From the NCBI GenBank assembly GCA_040289295.1, contig PSLA01000010.1:1-64000 (forward strand): a stretch of 64,000 bases of DNA. The letters run 5' to 3'. Positions within the stretch are counted from its first letter, which is position 1; every line of letters starts with the position of its first letter. This DNA is from J051 sp040289295 (GTDB lineage Bacteria; Armatimonadota; Fimbriimonadia; Fimbriimonadales; ATM1). Shown piece after piece: positions 7,476 through 17,031 of the stretch. The notes beneath the pieces are model-generated. The model made no database searches and had not been told where the DNA came from. It was given only the letters and a program-made list of their open reading frames with translations. The position numbers and the translations under genes were made by a program.

Positions 7476-8948
7476 CTAATCCTCGTCGCTTCCGAACGCT
7501 GGGGCCGTGTAGTTCGGCGGCTCTTTAGTAATCCAAACGTCGTGCGGGTGCGACTCGCGCAGGCCGGCATTCGTAATCTGAACGAACTCGGCTGTCTCTC
7601 GAAGTTGCGCGAGCGTGCCCGCTCCCATGTAGCCCATCCCTGAGCGAATGCCTCCGACGAGTTGGGTCATCGTCTCGTGCAGCGGGCCTTTGTAGGGCAC
7701 GCGTCCTTCAACGCCCTCGGGCACCAGCGGGCTGCCTTCTTTCACTGCGAAGTACCGGTCGGAGCTTCCTTGTCGCATTGCGCCGATGCTGCCCATCCCC
7801 CGATACACTTTGTAGGCGCGGTTGCGATACATCTCGATGTCGCCCGGGCTTTCGTCGCAGCCAGCGAACATGTTGCCCATCATCACAGCGGATGCCCCGG
7901 CGGCGAGGCACTTAAGGATGTCACCACTCGAGCGCACGCCACCGTCCGCGATGGTCGGCACGCCGCGCTTGGATGCAGCCTGGGCGCATTCGAGCACCGC
8001 GCTGAACTGCGGCACTCCAACGCCGGCAACGACCCGTGTTGTGCAGATACTGCCAGCGCCAATGCCGACACGCAAGCAGTCAGCGCCGAGGTCGATTAGT
8101 TCGTTCACGCCTTGGGCGTCGACAACGTTCCCGGCGACGACGGGCAGGTCGGGAAGTTTCGCTTTAAGCATCTTCACACATTCCATCACGCCTCTGCTGT
8201 GCCCATGCGCGGCGTCGATCACGATGAAGTCAACGCCAGCGTCCTGTAGCGCCTTCGCGCGCTCGTAAGGCTGGCGCAGTGCGCCGATTGCCGCTCCGAC
8301 CACAAGGCGACCCTTCGAGTCCTTGGTGGCGTTTGGGTGTTGTTTGACCTTCAGAATGTCCTTGATCGTGATCAGCCCCTGGAGTTTGCCGTCCTCGTCG
8401 ACGAGGGGCAGCTTCTCTATGCGGTGCTCTTGCAGAATGGCTTGTGCCTGCTCGAGGGTCGTCCCCACCTGCGCGGTGATGAGGCCGGTGGAGGTCATGC
8501 GCTCTCGAATCGGGCGGCTGAAGTCGGTTTCGAAGCGAATGTCTCGGTTGGTGAGAATTCCGACCAGCTTGCCGCCCTCGTCGGTGACCGGGACGCCACT
8601 GATGTGGTAGCGCTCCATGATGTTAAGCGCATCCTGTATGGTGTCGTCCGGACTTAGGCGGATCGGGTTGTGGATGACGCCGTGCTCGCTTCGTTTGACA
8701 CGGTCCACCATGTCGGCCTGTTCGTCAATGCTCATGTTTCGGTGGATGACGCCGACCCCGCCCTCGCGCGCCATGGCAATCGCCATCCGCGCCTCGGTAA
8801 CTGTGTCCATGGGGGCGGACACGAGCGGCACGTTCAGGCGGACACCCGGTAAGAGCCCCGTCGAGGTGTCCACCTCGTGAGGGAGGACCTCCGTTCGCTT
8901 GGGCACAAGGAGGACGTCGTCGAAGCTGAGTTTGACTGGAAAGGTCAA
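7476..8948 (-). CDS. guaB: Inosine-5'-monophosphate dehydrogenase
   Basis: About 490 aa from the TTG at 8948. That start is preferred because GAGGT lies 7 nt upstream and the protein then begins MTFPVKLSFDDVLLVP, the normal IMPDH N-terminus; a longer frame reaches 9020. It converts IMP to XMP, the committed step of GMP synthesis. Two CBS motifs lie at about 95-205 (GVPVTDEGGKLVGILTNRDI and KLPLVDEDGKLQGLITIKDI). VIDAAHGHS begins the substrate site, GIGAGSICTTR carries the catalytic Cys, and MFAGCDESPG and YRGMGSIGAM follow in the usual order. Complete, monocistronic in appearance. Confidence 0.97.
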   Translation of the reverse strand: MTFPVKLSFDDVLLVPKRTEVLPHEVDTSTGLLPGVRLNVPLVSAPMDTVTEARMAIAMAREGGVGVIHRNMSIDEQADMVDRVKRSEHGVIHNPIRLSPDDTIQDALNIMERYHISGVPVTDEGGKLVGILTNRDIRFETDFSRPIRERMTSTGLITAQVGTTLEQAQAILQEHRIEKLPLVDEDGKLQGLITIKDILKVKQHPNATKDSKGRLVVGAAIGALRQPYERAKALQDAGVDFIVIDAAHGHSRGVMECVKMLKAKLPDLPVVAGNVVDAQGVNELIDLGADCLRVGIGAGSICTTRVVAGVGVPQFSAVLECAQAASKRGVPTIADGGVRSSGDILKCLAAGASAVMMGNMFAGCDESPGDIEMYRNRAYKVYRGMGSIGAMRQGSSDRYFAVKEGSPLVPEGVEGRVPYKGPLHETMTQLVGGIRSGMGYMGAGTLAQLRETAEFVQITNAGLRESHPHDVWITKEPPNYTAPAFGSDED

Positions 8949-9048
8949 GCCGGACCTCGCATCATGGTGCCCGGAGATTATGGCACGCCTCGCCCTCGGC
9001 AAGCCCATCCCGCTTAGCACACACTAAGGCGCAGAGGACTTGTCCGCG

Positions 9049-9222
9049 ATGAAAACCTTCTCGATGGGCCTGGAAGCCGACGCGCCGATCCCTCGCCGGC
9101 TTGGAATTGAAGCCCTCCCGTCCGCTGACCCCGAGCGGGAACAGATTCCGCTTGACAAGTGGCTCGCATACCTTCGCAAGATGGCGCAGAAGGCCGCAAC
9201 GCAGCGCGGAACCAAAGGCTGA
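9049..9222 (+). CDS. Hypothetical 57-aa protein
   Basis: Short plus-strand frame starting at an ATG with GAGGAC about 10 nt upstream. It has a Pro-rich middle and a basic amphipathic end (KWLAYLRKMAQKAA). It diverges from guaB and ends 12 bp before a strong inverted repeat. No known family; codon use resembles the neighbours. Confidence 0.4.
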   Translation: MKTFSMGLEADAPIPRRLGIEALPSADPEREQIPLDKWLAYLRKMAQKAATQRGTKG

Positions 9223-9234
9223 GCGACGTTAGCC

Positions 9235-9276
9235 TGGGGTCGTCCGTTCAGGCATAATCGCCGACGGACGACCCCA
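9235..9276 (+). promoter_or_regulatory. 13-bp perfect inverted repeat at the start codon of the acyl-ACP reductase-like gene
   Basis: TGGGGTCGTCCGT (9235-9247) and ACGGACGACCCCA (9264-9276) are exact reverse complements around a 16-nt loop. The last A of the right arm is the A of the ATG at 9276. In RNA the stem would cover the region where a ribosome binding site should lie; as DNA it could be an operator. There is no T-tract, so it is unlikely to be a simple terminator for the short upstream ORF. Confidence 0.6.
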
Positions 9277-10359
9277 TGACGCCGTTCGCCTTCATCATCC
9301 ACCCGATTGACGCGCGCAGAGACGTCGCGCGGAAGTATCCCATCGCGCGGTTCTTGCCCGAGCGGGTCATCGAGTGGTTCTTAAAGCACAAGCGACCTGC
9401 GGTAGTCAGCGAAATCAAGGGCGTGCAAAGCCCAACCGGCGCGGAGACGCACGGCTGGTTCATCGGATGTCCGCTGACACCGAAGATGATGATCGAACTC
9501 CCGCTCGAGTTCGTCTACGGGCGAATTCTGGAGTGCTGCGACATCGCAGCCGCGCTCGGCGCGAAGATCATCGGCCTCGGCGCATTCACGGCGGTCATCG
9601 GCGACGGCGGCGAGACCATCGCCAAACGAAGCCCCATCCCGGTAACCACGGGCAACAGCCTCACGGTAGCCACGGCGATCGAGGGCGCAATGGAAGCCGC
9701 GCGCTTGATCGAGATCGTCCCCTCGGAGGCCACGCTCGCCGTGGTCGGCGCAACCGGCTCAATCGGCAGAACCTGCGCGCTCATCATGGCGCCATCCTTT
9801 CAAAGGACGATCCTCGTGGGGCGCGACCTTCAGCGCACGCAAGCTGTCGCGAGTGAAGTGGGCCCTGTCGCCGAAGCGACCACCGACCCAAATCGCATCC
9901 GAGATGCCGACGTCGTCGTCACGGTCACGAGCGCCGGAGCGGCACTGATCCAACCGGAGATGATAAAGTCCGGAGCGGTGGTATGCGATGTCGCGCGGCC
10001 GCGCGACGTTAGCATCCGCGTGGCGCGGGAGCGTAACGACGTTCTCGTCATCGAAGGGGGCGTGGTCGAGGTTCCTGGCGAGGTGGACTTCGGGTTCGAT
10101 TTTGGCTTCCCACCCAAAACGGCTTATGCGTGCATGAGCGAAACTATGGCGCTTGCTCTTGAGAATCGAGCGGTGCCGTTCACCGTCGGTAAGCAGGTCA
10201 CCCCTGAGCAAGTGCGCGAGATTCACGCGCTGGCGGCGCGGCACGGCTTCCGCCTTGCGGGCTTCCGCAGCTTCGAGAAAGCGGTTACGCCAGAGACGAT
10301 CGCAACCGTTCGCAAGGCATCGGGCCGCGAGTCGCACCGCTCCGACGTTGCTGAGGCGG
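9276..10359 (+). CDS. Long-chain acyl-ACP reductase-like / COG5322 dehydrogenase, C-terminus lost in gap
   Basis: About 361 residues are readable before the N run. EIKGVQSPTGAETHGWFIGC, LTPKMM, ALGAKIIGLGAFTAVIGDGG (about 89-108) and VTTGNSLT (about 117-124) match the order seen in cyanobacterial acyl-ACP reductase, which makes fatty aldehydes. LAVVGATGSIGR (about 150-161) is a Rossmann NADP site. Related non-cyanobacterial proteins are often called predicted amino-acid dehydrogenases or shikimate dehydrogenase-like. The reaction here is inferred. No aldehyde-deformylating oxygenase gene is seen in the window; an acyl-CoA dehydrogenase lies nearby on the opposite strand. The gene starts on one arm of a 13-bp inverted repeat. 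Confidence 0.75.
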
Positions 10360-10394
10360 NNNNNNNNNNNNNNNNNNNNNNNNNNNNNNNNNNN
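10360..10394. other. Assembly gap (35 N)
   Basis: Unsequenced bases separating the acyl-ACP reductase-like gene from a convergent membrane protein gene; both C-termini are lost in it. Confidence 1.
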
Positions 10395-10891
10395 GGCGCC
10401 GGCCCGAGTTTCCCGCCAAGACGGAGGAAACTGAAGATCGTGTAGAACAGGGTCAAGAGCACTGCCGGGACAATGAAAAGAGGTTGGAGCCTCATGCCCA
10501 GCTGCATCCCCTGCCTCTCCTGCTCAGGCAAGTCCGCCGTTTCGAGATACTCCTGGAATGCCCGCGTCTGCTCGGGGTACTTGCTGAGTGCATACGCAGT
10601 GAGAGCGAGCAACACGACTCCACCAAGCGCGGTGAGCAACATCCCCCATTTGCGACTCAAACTCATGCCAATGCAGCCGAACAGCATGGCCACATAGGCT
10701 GCAAGACTGGCGATGAGCTGGTAGCTCTCTGGTCGGAACTCCTGTGGAAGGTCCTCCGGCATACCGGCTGCGCCGCCCACAGAGATGCCTGTGGCGACGC
10801 TGCAGCATGCGAACAGGACGATACCGATGATTCCCACGACCCGGTCGGCCGTGTTACCAGGCTTCTGTTCCGGTTGGTAGGTTGGTTGCAC
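10395..10891 (-). CDS. Small integral membrane protein, C-terminus lost in gap
   Basis: About 165 residues visible from a GTG start preceded by GAGGA. A short polar N-terminus is followed by four hydrophobic segments (about 18-40, 60-78, 84-102 and 136-160); a charged loop with LPEQERQGM lies before the last. TTGACA and TATACT with a short 15-bp spacer lie upstream (10939-10913). No family recognised. Confidence 0.65.
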
Positions 10892-10935
10892 CTCTCTTTT
10901 CCTCGGCTGCGCAGTATACCATTAGCGCAAGACTG

Positions 10936-12141
10936 TCAAGCCTCGTCGCCGAACGGCCATGTTGGCAAGGTGCGCTTCAACGGTCGGTCAGCTCGGTAGC
11001 CGAGCGCGTACTCAGCCTGCAGAAGGGTGTGGATCTCCCTCGTGCCTTCATAGATCATCGCCCCGCGTGAGTTCCTGAAGTAGCGCTCGACGGGAAATTC
11101 GTTGCTGTACCCATATGCGCCATGAATCTCTACCGAATCGTGCGCTGCCTGGAATGCGTTGTTGCAGTTCACCCACTTGGCAAGAGACACTTCTCGCGTG
11201 TGCCGCAAACCCACGTTCTTCATCCAGCCGACTTTGTAGTACAGCAGCCTGCCGATCTCGAGGCCAGCGACCATGTTTGCGATCATCTGCTGGACCAGCT
11301 GCTTCGAGCCGATGGGCTCGCCGCCCACTTTGCGTTCGTTGGCGTAGGGCACGCAGGCGTCGAGGCACGCTTGAATGATGCCCACCGCTCCGGCCGCCAC
11401 CGTGTACCGGCCATGATCCAGGGCGCTCATGGCTACCTTGAATCCATCGCCCTCTTCACCGATGCGGTTCTCTTCTGGCACACGCAAGTTGTCGAAGAAG
11501 ATCTGACCGGTATTCCCTGCTCGAACTCCCAACTTCCCTTTGATCGGTCGTGAAGAGAAGCCTTCCGATTCACGATCCACGATGAACGCGCTCATCCCAT
11601 GGGCCGGCGACTTCGCGTCCGGGTCAGTTACTGCGATCACCAGGAACTGGTGCGCATAATCTGAAAGCGATATCCAAGTCTTCTCGCCGTTGAGGATGTA
11701 CTCCTTGCCACGCTTCTCGGCTCGCGTGCGAATGTTGACTGCGTCCGAGCCGGCGTTCGGCTCGGTGAGACCGAAAGCTCCGATGCGCTCTCCGCGGGCC
11801 AGAGGCGGCAGCAGCCGCTTCTTTTGCTCCGCGCTCCCCCATTGAAGAATCGTGAGGCAATGGAGCCCACTGTGCACGCTCATCACGACGCGCGCGCTGG
11901 TGTCCGCCCTCTCCAACTCCTCGCAAACGATGCCAAGGCTTATGTAGTCCGTGTCCTGGCCGTCGTACTTCGCCGGCAGAGAAACGCCTGTCAATCCCGC
12001 TGAGGCGAGGTTCGTTAGGAAGTTCGGGTCCGACTCGTGCGAAGCGTCCCGTTCGCGCAATCCAGGCAGCACGTGCGCCTCGGCGAACTTGCGCGCCGAT
12101 TCGCGAATCAGGTCGTGCTCGGGCGTCAGTTTGAAGTCCAT
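10936..12141 (-). CDS. Acyl-CoA dehydrogenase
   Basis: 401 aa FAD enzyme introducing a trans-2 double bond into acyl-CoA. FGLTEPNAGSDA (about 122-133) is the first ACAD signature and WISLSDYAHQFLV the flavin strand. The C-terminal helix domain has QAAHDSVEIHGAYGYSNEFPVERYFR, and YEGTREIH (about 368-375) contains the Glu that serves as catalytic base in short- and medium-chain members. Full length. Substrate chain length or branching cannot be told; glutaryl- or isobutyryl-type activity is possible. Confidence 0.95.
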   Translation of the reverse strand: MDFKLTPEHDLIRESARKFAEAHVLPGLRERDASHESDPNFLTNLASAGLTGVSLPAKYDGQDTDYISLGIVCEELERADTSARVVMSVHSGLHCLTILQWGSAEQKKRLLPPLARGERIGAFGLTEPNAGSDAVNIRTRAEKRGKEYILNGEKTWISLSDYAHQFLVIAVTDPDAKSPAHGMSAFIVDRESEGFSSRPIKGKLGVRAGNTGQIFFDNLRVPEENRIGEEGDGFKVAMSALDHGRYTVAAGAVGIIQACLDACVPYANERKVGGEPIGSKQLVQQMIANMVAGLEIGRLLYYKVGWMKNVGLRHTREVSLAKWVNCNNAFQAAHDSVEIHGAYGYSNEFPVERYFRNSRGAMIYEGTREIHTLLQAEYALGYRADRPLKRTLPTWPFGDEA

Positions 12142-12153
12142 AGGCAGCGGATT

Positions 12154-12891
12154 CTACCGGTCGCCGCGCTTCTTGAAGACCGCGAGCGTGTCGGTGTACG
12201 TGCCGTCGTAGGCTCCCAGCGTAAGAACCTTGAGCAGTCCCGCAACGCCCTTGTAGAGCGCGGCGAGAGCCGGCCTCTTGCGAGAGAGCGCCTCCAATTG
12301 TGCGCCGCGGATCACCGCCAGGAACTTCGGCTCAAGCCCGTGCTTCGCGGCGAAACGTCTCATTGCCGTGGGGGCGATGATGCGTCGTAGCGTCGTGGGA
12401 AACGGGGCGAAGCCCGGCTTGCCGGCGTTCGGGTCGCCGAACAGCCTTCGGTAAACCCACACATGAAACGAGTGTGGAGTGATTTTCGTTAGCAACCCCT
12501 TCAGCGAGTACGGATTTGTGGTTGCGATGATAAGCAGCCCGCCTGGCTTGAGAGCCTGGGCGAAGTTCGCGATCGCTCGTTCCGGGTGATTCAAGTGCTC
12601 GACGGTGTCCCAACAAACCACCGCGTCGTAAGAGTTCGCCTCGAGCGGATAGGTTTCCACATCGCCCAGAATCTTCTCGTCAACGTCGGTGTTTTTCTCA
12701 AGCTGCTCCGGCGAGATGTCAATACCGACAATGAACGGCTCGCCGGGGAACCGAACGTAACATAGCGAGCCGCAGCCAGCATCGAGCACGCGCGGGCGCA
12801 CGACATCGCCCAACTCTCGCAACAAAACCTGCTCGATCGCCGCGTCCGGGTCGCCATTGAAGCGCAAGGTTCGGCGAATATACCCTGGCAC
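12154..12891 (-). CDS. SAM-dependent class I methyltransferase
   Basis: 245 aa. VLDAGCGSLCYV (about 35-46) is SAM motif I, VGIDIS the motif II acidic strand, DAVVCWDTVEHLNHPE (about 89-104) motif III, and LKPGGLLIIATTN the following strand, as in UbiE/COQ5-like and lipid- or small-molecule methyltransferases. The C-terminal half is helical. It lies 12 bp upstream of the acyl-CoA dehydrogenase on the same strand; its substrate is unknown. Confidence 0.85.
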   Translation of the reverse strand: MPGYIRRTLRFNGDPDAAIEQVLLRELGDVVRPRVLDAGCGSLCYVRFPGEPFIVGIDISPEQLEKNTDVDEKILGDVETYPLEANSYDAVVCWDTVEHLNHPERAIANFAQALKPGGLLIIATTNPYSLKGLLTKITPHSFHVWVYRRLFGDPNAGKPGFAPFPTTLRRIIAPTAMRRFAAKHGLEPKFLAVIRGAQLEALSRKRPALAALYKGVAGLLKVLTLGAYDGTYTDTLAVFKKRGDR

Positions 12892-12929
12892 TTTGCATCC
12901 CTGAGTTGCGGTACTCTCGGGCGGTGGTC

Positions 12930-15398
12930 ATGCGAATGAAGAGACTCTTTACGCTGTCCGTCGTTATGCTCTTGGCTGCGACGGCTGCGCTTCCCCAAGG
13001 CGGGAGCAGCCCAGGTGGCCCACCCGCCGCTGGCGGTCAGCGCGGCGGTCAAGCCCAAGAGCCTCGAAAGTATGGGGACGTGGTTACGTCTGAGTTCACA
13101 ACGCAAGAGGGCATGTTCAAAGTTCACCGCAAGGAGGACCGGCTGCTGTTTGAAATTCCGCAGAGTGTTTTGGGCCGCGACATGCTTTGGGTTACCGAGG
13201 TGAAAAAGACGCCCGTCGGCGGGTATGGCGGCACGGCAGCTGGCGATCGCGTCGTGCGCTGGGAGATCCGCGGAGACAAGGTGCTTCTGCGGACGATCAC
13301 GTACACGATTCGTGCATCCAGGGGCGAGCGAATCCAACTTGCCGTCGAGGCGTCCAGCGTCGCACCGATCGCCGAATCATTCAAAATCGAGGCAAGAAGT
13401 CCGTCGGGTGACCCGGTTATTGATGTGTCGTGGTTCTTCGTTAGCGATCCAGCTGAGTTCTCCGTACGGTCGCGCCTCGGTGTCGGCACGGTTGACACCA
13501 ACCGAAGTTTTCTCGATGACGTGTTCGTCTTCCCCAACAACGTCAACGTAACCAGCACGCTAACCTTCCGCGAGGGCGCTGGTGATGGCGGTGGTGGTTT
13601 CCGATTCGGTGGAGGAACCATAGGCGGCCCGAGCAACACGGCGGTCGTCCACTACAGCATCGCGCTCCTGCCTGAGAAGCCAATGATGGGGCGCCTATTC
13701 GACGACCGCGTCGGGTTTTTCAGCGTGTCGTTCCAGGACTACGGAACCGACGAGCACCGCGTCGCCAATCGTCGCTTCATCACTCGCTACCGACTGGAGA
13801 AGAAGGATCCTGATGCGCCGATCAGTGAGCCCGTGAAACCGATCATCTACTACATCAGCCCCGAGGTGCCCGAAAAGTGGCGCCCGTATGTGAAGCAGGG
13901 CGTTGAGGACTGGCAACCGGCGTTCGAGCAAGCCGGCTTCAAGAACGCCATCATGGCGATGGACCCGCCTGACGATCCCTCCTGGAGCCCGGAAGATTCG
14001 CGCTACTCCGTCATCCGCTGGGCGCCTACGCCAACGGAGAACGCAATGGGGCCGCACGTGCACGACCCACGCTCTGGAGAGATTATTTCCGCACACATTA
14101 TCGTGTGGCATAACATCCTCAACTTGCTGACTCGTTGGTACTTTACGCAAGCGTCGCCAAACGATCCGCAAGCTCAACGCATCCCATTCCCCGACGAGCT
14201 GATGGGTGAGTTGGTGCGTTATGTGGTCGCGCACGAGGTTGGGCATACACTCGGCCTGCAGCACAACTTCAAGGCGTCGTCCAGTTACACCATCGAGCAA
14301 CTGCGCGATCCGGACTTCACCCACAAGTACGGTGACGAGGCCAGCATCATGGACTACGGCCGCTTCAACTACGTCGCCCAGCCAGGCGACGGTGCGAGGC
14401 TCGTTCCGATGGTCGGCCCCTACGATAAGTTTGCCATCGAGTGGGGATACAAGCCGATTCCGAGTGCTAACGACCCAGAGGATGAAAGGCGGGAACTCGA
14501 CCTCATAGCCGCCAGACAGGTCAAAGACCCCACGCTACGCTTCGGAGCAAACTCCTTCGGCTTCGACCCGTCGCAGCAAACTGAAGACCTCGGTTCAGAT
14601 AGTGTGGAGGCAACTCGGCTCGGACTGCGGAACTTGAGGCGAGTGATGACGTACCTCATTCCTGCCACTGTGCGATTCGGCGAGGACTACACCGACCTCG
14701 GCGCAATGTACATCAACGTCTGGGGACAGTTCAACGCCGAGATCGGACACGTAATTGCCGTCGTCGGTGGCGTGTTGATGACGAACTATCACGCCGGGCG
14801 CGGAGGCGAACCCTTCACAATGGTGCCTAAAGAGCGGCAGCAGGCTGCCGTCAAATTGCTAGCCCAAGAGTGCCTCAACACGCCGACCTGGCTGATGCCC
14901 GAGGAGGTGCTGCGGAAGCTCGGACCGCACGGAGCAGCCGACAACCTGCGCGGCGCCCAGTCGCGCGTGCTGAACCAGTTGCTCAGCGACTCCAGGCTCA
15001 ACCACATGATGGACCTCGAGCAGCGCTTCGGCAACCAGGCGTACTCGGTCAGCCAGATGCTCGACGACCTGCGCGCAGCCGTGTTCACCGAACTGAACGC
15101 GAGCAAGCCAGCGATTGACCTGTATCGTCGGACGCTCCAGCGAACGTATGTGAACATCCTCGTCGGCAAACTCTCCAACGACAGTACCGAAGTACGCTCG
15201 CGCGCCATCGGGGAGCTGCGCAAAGTAGTCACGCTCATCCGCCAGGCGATCCCCAAGGCGGCGAACCACGAAACGGGGCTACACCTCGATGACCTGCGGC
15301 GACACATCGAGCACTCGCTCTCGAACCCGCCGGCGCCTCCCGCTCAAGCGGTCGCCCCCGCGTTCCCCAGGGCTGGCGAGAGCAGCGATGTAAGGTGA
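12930..15398 (+). CDS. Secreted zinc-dependent metalloprotease, DUF5117/DUF5118 (DUF4953) type
   Basis: About 822 aa from the ATG at 12930 (an upstream TTG at 12906 would add 8 residues). MRMKRLFTLSVVMLLAATAA is a signal peptide, followed by a Gly/Pro/Gln-rich linker. HEVGHTLGLQH (about 434-444) is an extended HExxHxxGxxH zinc motif followed by NFKAS, as in the metzincin-like domain of this family; SIMDYGRF about 35 residues later fits the Met-turn. The N-terminal half carries the beta-rich DUF5117 region. Substrates are unknown. The next gene starts at a GTGA overlap with its stop. Confidence 0.88.
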   Translation: MRMKRLFTLSVVMLLAATAALPQGGSSPGGPPAAGGQRGGQAQEPRKYGDVVTSEFTTQEGMFKVHRKEDRLLFEIPQSVLGRDMLWVTEVKKTPVGGYGGTAAGDRVVRWEIRGDKVLLRTITYTIRASRGERIQLAVEASSVAPIAESFKIEARSPSGDPVIDVSWFFVSDPAEFSVRSRLGVGTVDTNRSFLDDVFVFPNNVNVTSTLTFREGAGDGGGGFRFGGGTIGGPSNTAVVHYSIALLPEKPMMGRLFDDRVGFFSVSFQDYGTDEHRVANRRFITRYRLEKKDPDAPISEPVKPIIYYISPEVPEKWRPYVKQGVEDWQPAFEQAGFKNAIMAMDPPDDPSWSPEDSRYSVIRWAPTPTENAMGPHVHDPRSGEIISAHIIVWHNILNLLTRWYFTQASPNDPQAQRIPFPDELMGELVRYVVAHEVGHTLGLQHNFKASSSYTIEQLRDPDFTHKYGDEASIMDYGRFNYVAQPGDGARLVPMVGPYDKFAIEWGYKPIPSANDPEDERRELDLIAARQVKDPTLRFGANSFGFDPSQQTEDLGSDSVEATRLGLRNLRRVMTYLIPATVRFGEDYTDLGAMYINVWGQFNAEIGHVIAVVGGVLMTNYHAGRGGEPFTMVPKERQQAAVKLLAQECLNTPTWLMPEEVLRKLGPHGAADNLRGAQSRVLNQLLSDSRLNHMMDLEQRFGNQAYSVSQMLDDLRAAVFTELNASKPAIDLYRRTLQRTYVNILVGKLSNDSTEVRSRAIGELRKVVTLIRQAIPKAANHETGLHLDDLRRHIEHSLSNPPAPPAQAVAPAFPRAGESSDVR

Positions 15399-16318
15399 AG
15401 CGCATCGTTTCGATTAGCCTCGGCTCAAGCAAACGAGACAAGTCGAGCCGAGTGAACATCCTCGGCGAGGAGTTCCTCGTCGAGCGAATCGGTGTCGATG
15501 GAGACCTGCGCCGATTCGAGAAGATGTTCGCTCGGCTCGACGGCGAAGCCGATGCACTCGGAGTCGGCGGCGCAGACCTGTACCTCTGGATTGACGACCG
15601 GCGGTACACCTTTCGGCAGATCAAGCGCCTCGTGTCTGGTGCGAAGCGCACGCCGGTGGTGGACGGCAGCGGCATCAAAAACACGCTTGAGCGGCGATTG
15701 ATCCACCACTTGAACCATAGCGAAGTCGTGCCATTCGGCTGCTTGCGAGTCCTCCTCACAATGGCTGTAGACCGATTCGGAATGGCGAAGGCGTTGACGG
15801 ACGTATGTCCGAACGTGGTCTTCGGCGACGCGATGTTCGGCATTGGATTGCCACTCCGCATAAGATCGTACGGCGCGTTGCGGATGATCGGCAAGGCGCT
15901 GCTGCCCATCATCACGAGATTGCCTTTCCAATGGTTCTATCCAACCGGTGAGAAGCAGGATGAACGCAAGCCGAAGTTTGGGTGGGCTTTTCGCGAGGCT
16001 GACGTAATCTGCGGCGATTGGCACTACATCCGCAGGCACTGCCCTGACGACCTTGGCGGGAAAATTATCATCACCAACACGGTTCGAACGAGCGACATCG
16101 AGTTCTTGACCCGCGCTGGAGCAACAAGGGTGATTACCAGCACGCCAAAGATGGACGGCGAGTCGTTCGGCACCAACGTAATGGAGGGGGTGCTTGTCGC
16201 CCTCCTGGGCAAGCGGCCGGAAGAGTTGACTGCGGACGACTACAACTCCATCCTCGACCGCATCGGTTGGCAGCCAAACGTCTACGAGCTCTCGTCACCG
16301 CCCAACTCGCCGAGCTGA
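15395..16318 (+). CDS. Quinate/shikimate dehydrogenase-like protein of uncharacterised family
   Basis: 307 aa from a GTG overlapping the protease stop by 4 bp. It resembles proteins labelled quinate 5-dehydrogenase in databases: opening ISLGSSKRDKSSRVNILGE, then GGADLYLWIDDRRYTFR, TPVVDGSGIKNTLERR and ICGDWHYIRRHCPDDLGGKIIITNT. The label is weak; I see no clear GxGxxG dinucleotide motif, so the reaction should be treated as unknown. Its last 37 bp overlap the convergent ABC ATPase gene. Confidence 0.6.
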   Translation: MKRIVSISLGSSKRDKSSRVNILGEEFLVERIGVDGDLRRFEKMFARLDGEADALGVGGADLYLWIDDRRYTFRQIKRLVSGAKRTPVVDGSGIKNTLERRLIHHLNHSEVVPFGCLRVLLTMAVDRFGMAKALTDVCPNVVFGDAMFGIGLPLRIRSYGALRMIGKALLPIITRLPFQWFYPTGEKQDERKPKFGWAFREADVICGDWHYIRRHCPDDLGGKIIITNTVRTSDIEFLTRAGATRVITSTPKMDGESFGTNVMEGVLVALLGKRPEELTADDYNSILDRIGWQPNVYELSSPPNSPS

Positions 16319-17031
16319 ACCTCGACTTCGCTGCGCAAGTCCACTCGCGACACCGTGCCATCCCGCACGTGCACAATTCGGTCGCTGACGTCAACCATCT
16401 TTAGGTCATGCGTCGCTGATATGACGGTAACCCCTCGCTCCTGGTTCAAACCACGAAGCAGGTGGATGATCTCTTGACCCGTCTTGAGGTCAAGGTTCCC
16501 TGTAGGCTCATCAGCGAGGAGGATAGCTGGTTCATTGGCAAGGGCGCGCGCGATCGCCACACGCTGCTGCTGTCCACCTGAAAGCTCTGTTGGTCGGTGG
16601 TGATACCGGTTTTCCAACCCAACGAGGTCCAGCAGCCTCGCCGCTCGGTCGTCAGCTTCGTCGGCGGGAACGCCAGCGAACAGCATCGGGAGCGTCACGT
16701 TCTCAAGCGCTGTCCTAACCGTGATCAGATTGAACGTTTGGAAGATGTAGCCTATTGTGTGGCAGCGCATGTATGCGAGCTCATGAGGCGTCAGTTGTGC
16801 AATGTCAACCTGGTTGATATACACCGAGCCTGACGTCGGATTGTCCAAGCCCCCGATCATGTTGAACAAGGTGCTCTTGCCGCTACCACTTGGGCCCATA
16901 ATTGACACGTACTCGCCGCGGTAGACGTCGAGCGTTACGCCAGCGAGAGCCGTGACAGTCGTCGAACCCATTTGATACTTCTTCACGAGGTTGCGCGTGC
17001 GGACGATCGGCTCGCGCTCCGAGGTCGCCAT
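16282..17031 (-). CDS. ABC transporter ATP-binding protein, LolD/MacB type
   Basis: 249 aa. GPSGSGKST (about 46-54) Walker A, SGGQQQRVAIARAL signature, ILLADEPTGNLD Walker B with the EPTGNLD run characteristic of the LolD/MacB/FtsE class, and a switch His in SATHD. It follows the FtsX-like permease with a one-base overlap (TGATG). Such ATPases drive mechanotransmission for lipoprotein sorting, peptide release or efflux. Together with the very small permease it forms a two-gene transporter of unknown cargo. The C-terminal tail after the switch region is acidic. Confidence 0.92.
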   Translation of the reverse strand: MATSEREPIVRTRNLVKKYQMGSTTVTALAGVTLDVYRGEYVSIMGPSGSGKSTLFNMIGGLDNPTSGSVYINQVDIAQLTPHELAYMRCHTIGYIFQTFNLITVRTALENVTLPMLFAGVPADEADDRAARLLDLVGLENRYHHRPTELSGGQQQRVAIARALANEPAILLADEPTGNLDLKTGQEIIHLLRGLNQERGVTVISATHDLKMVDVSDRIVHVRDGTVSRVDLRSEVEVQLGELGGDESS

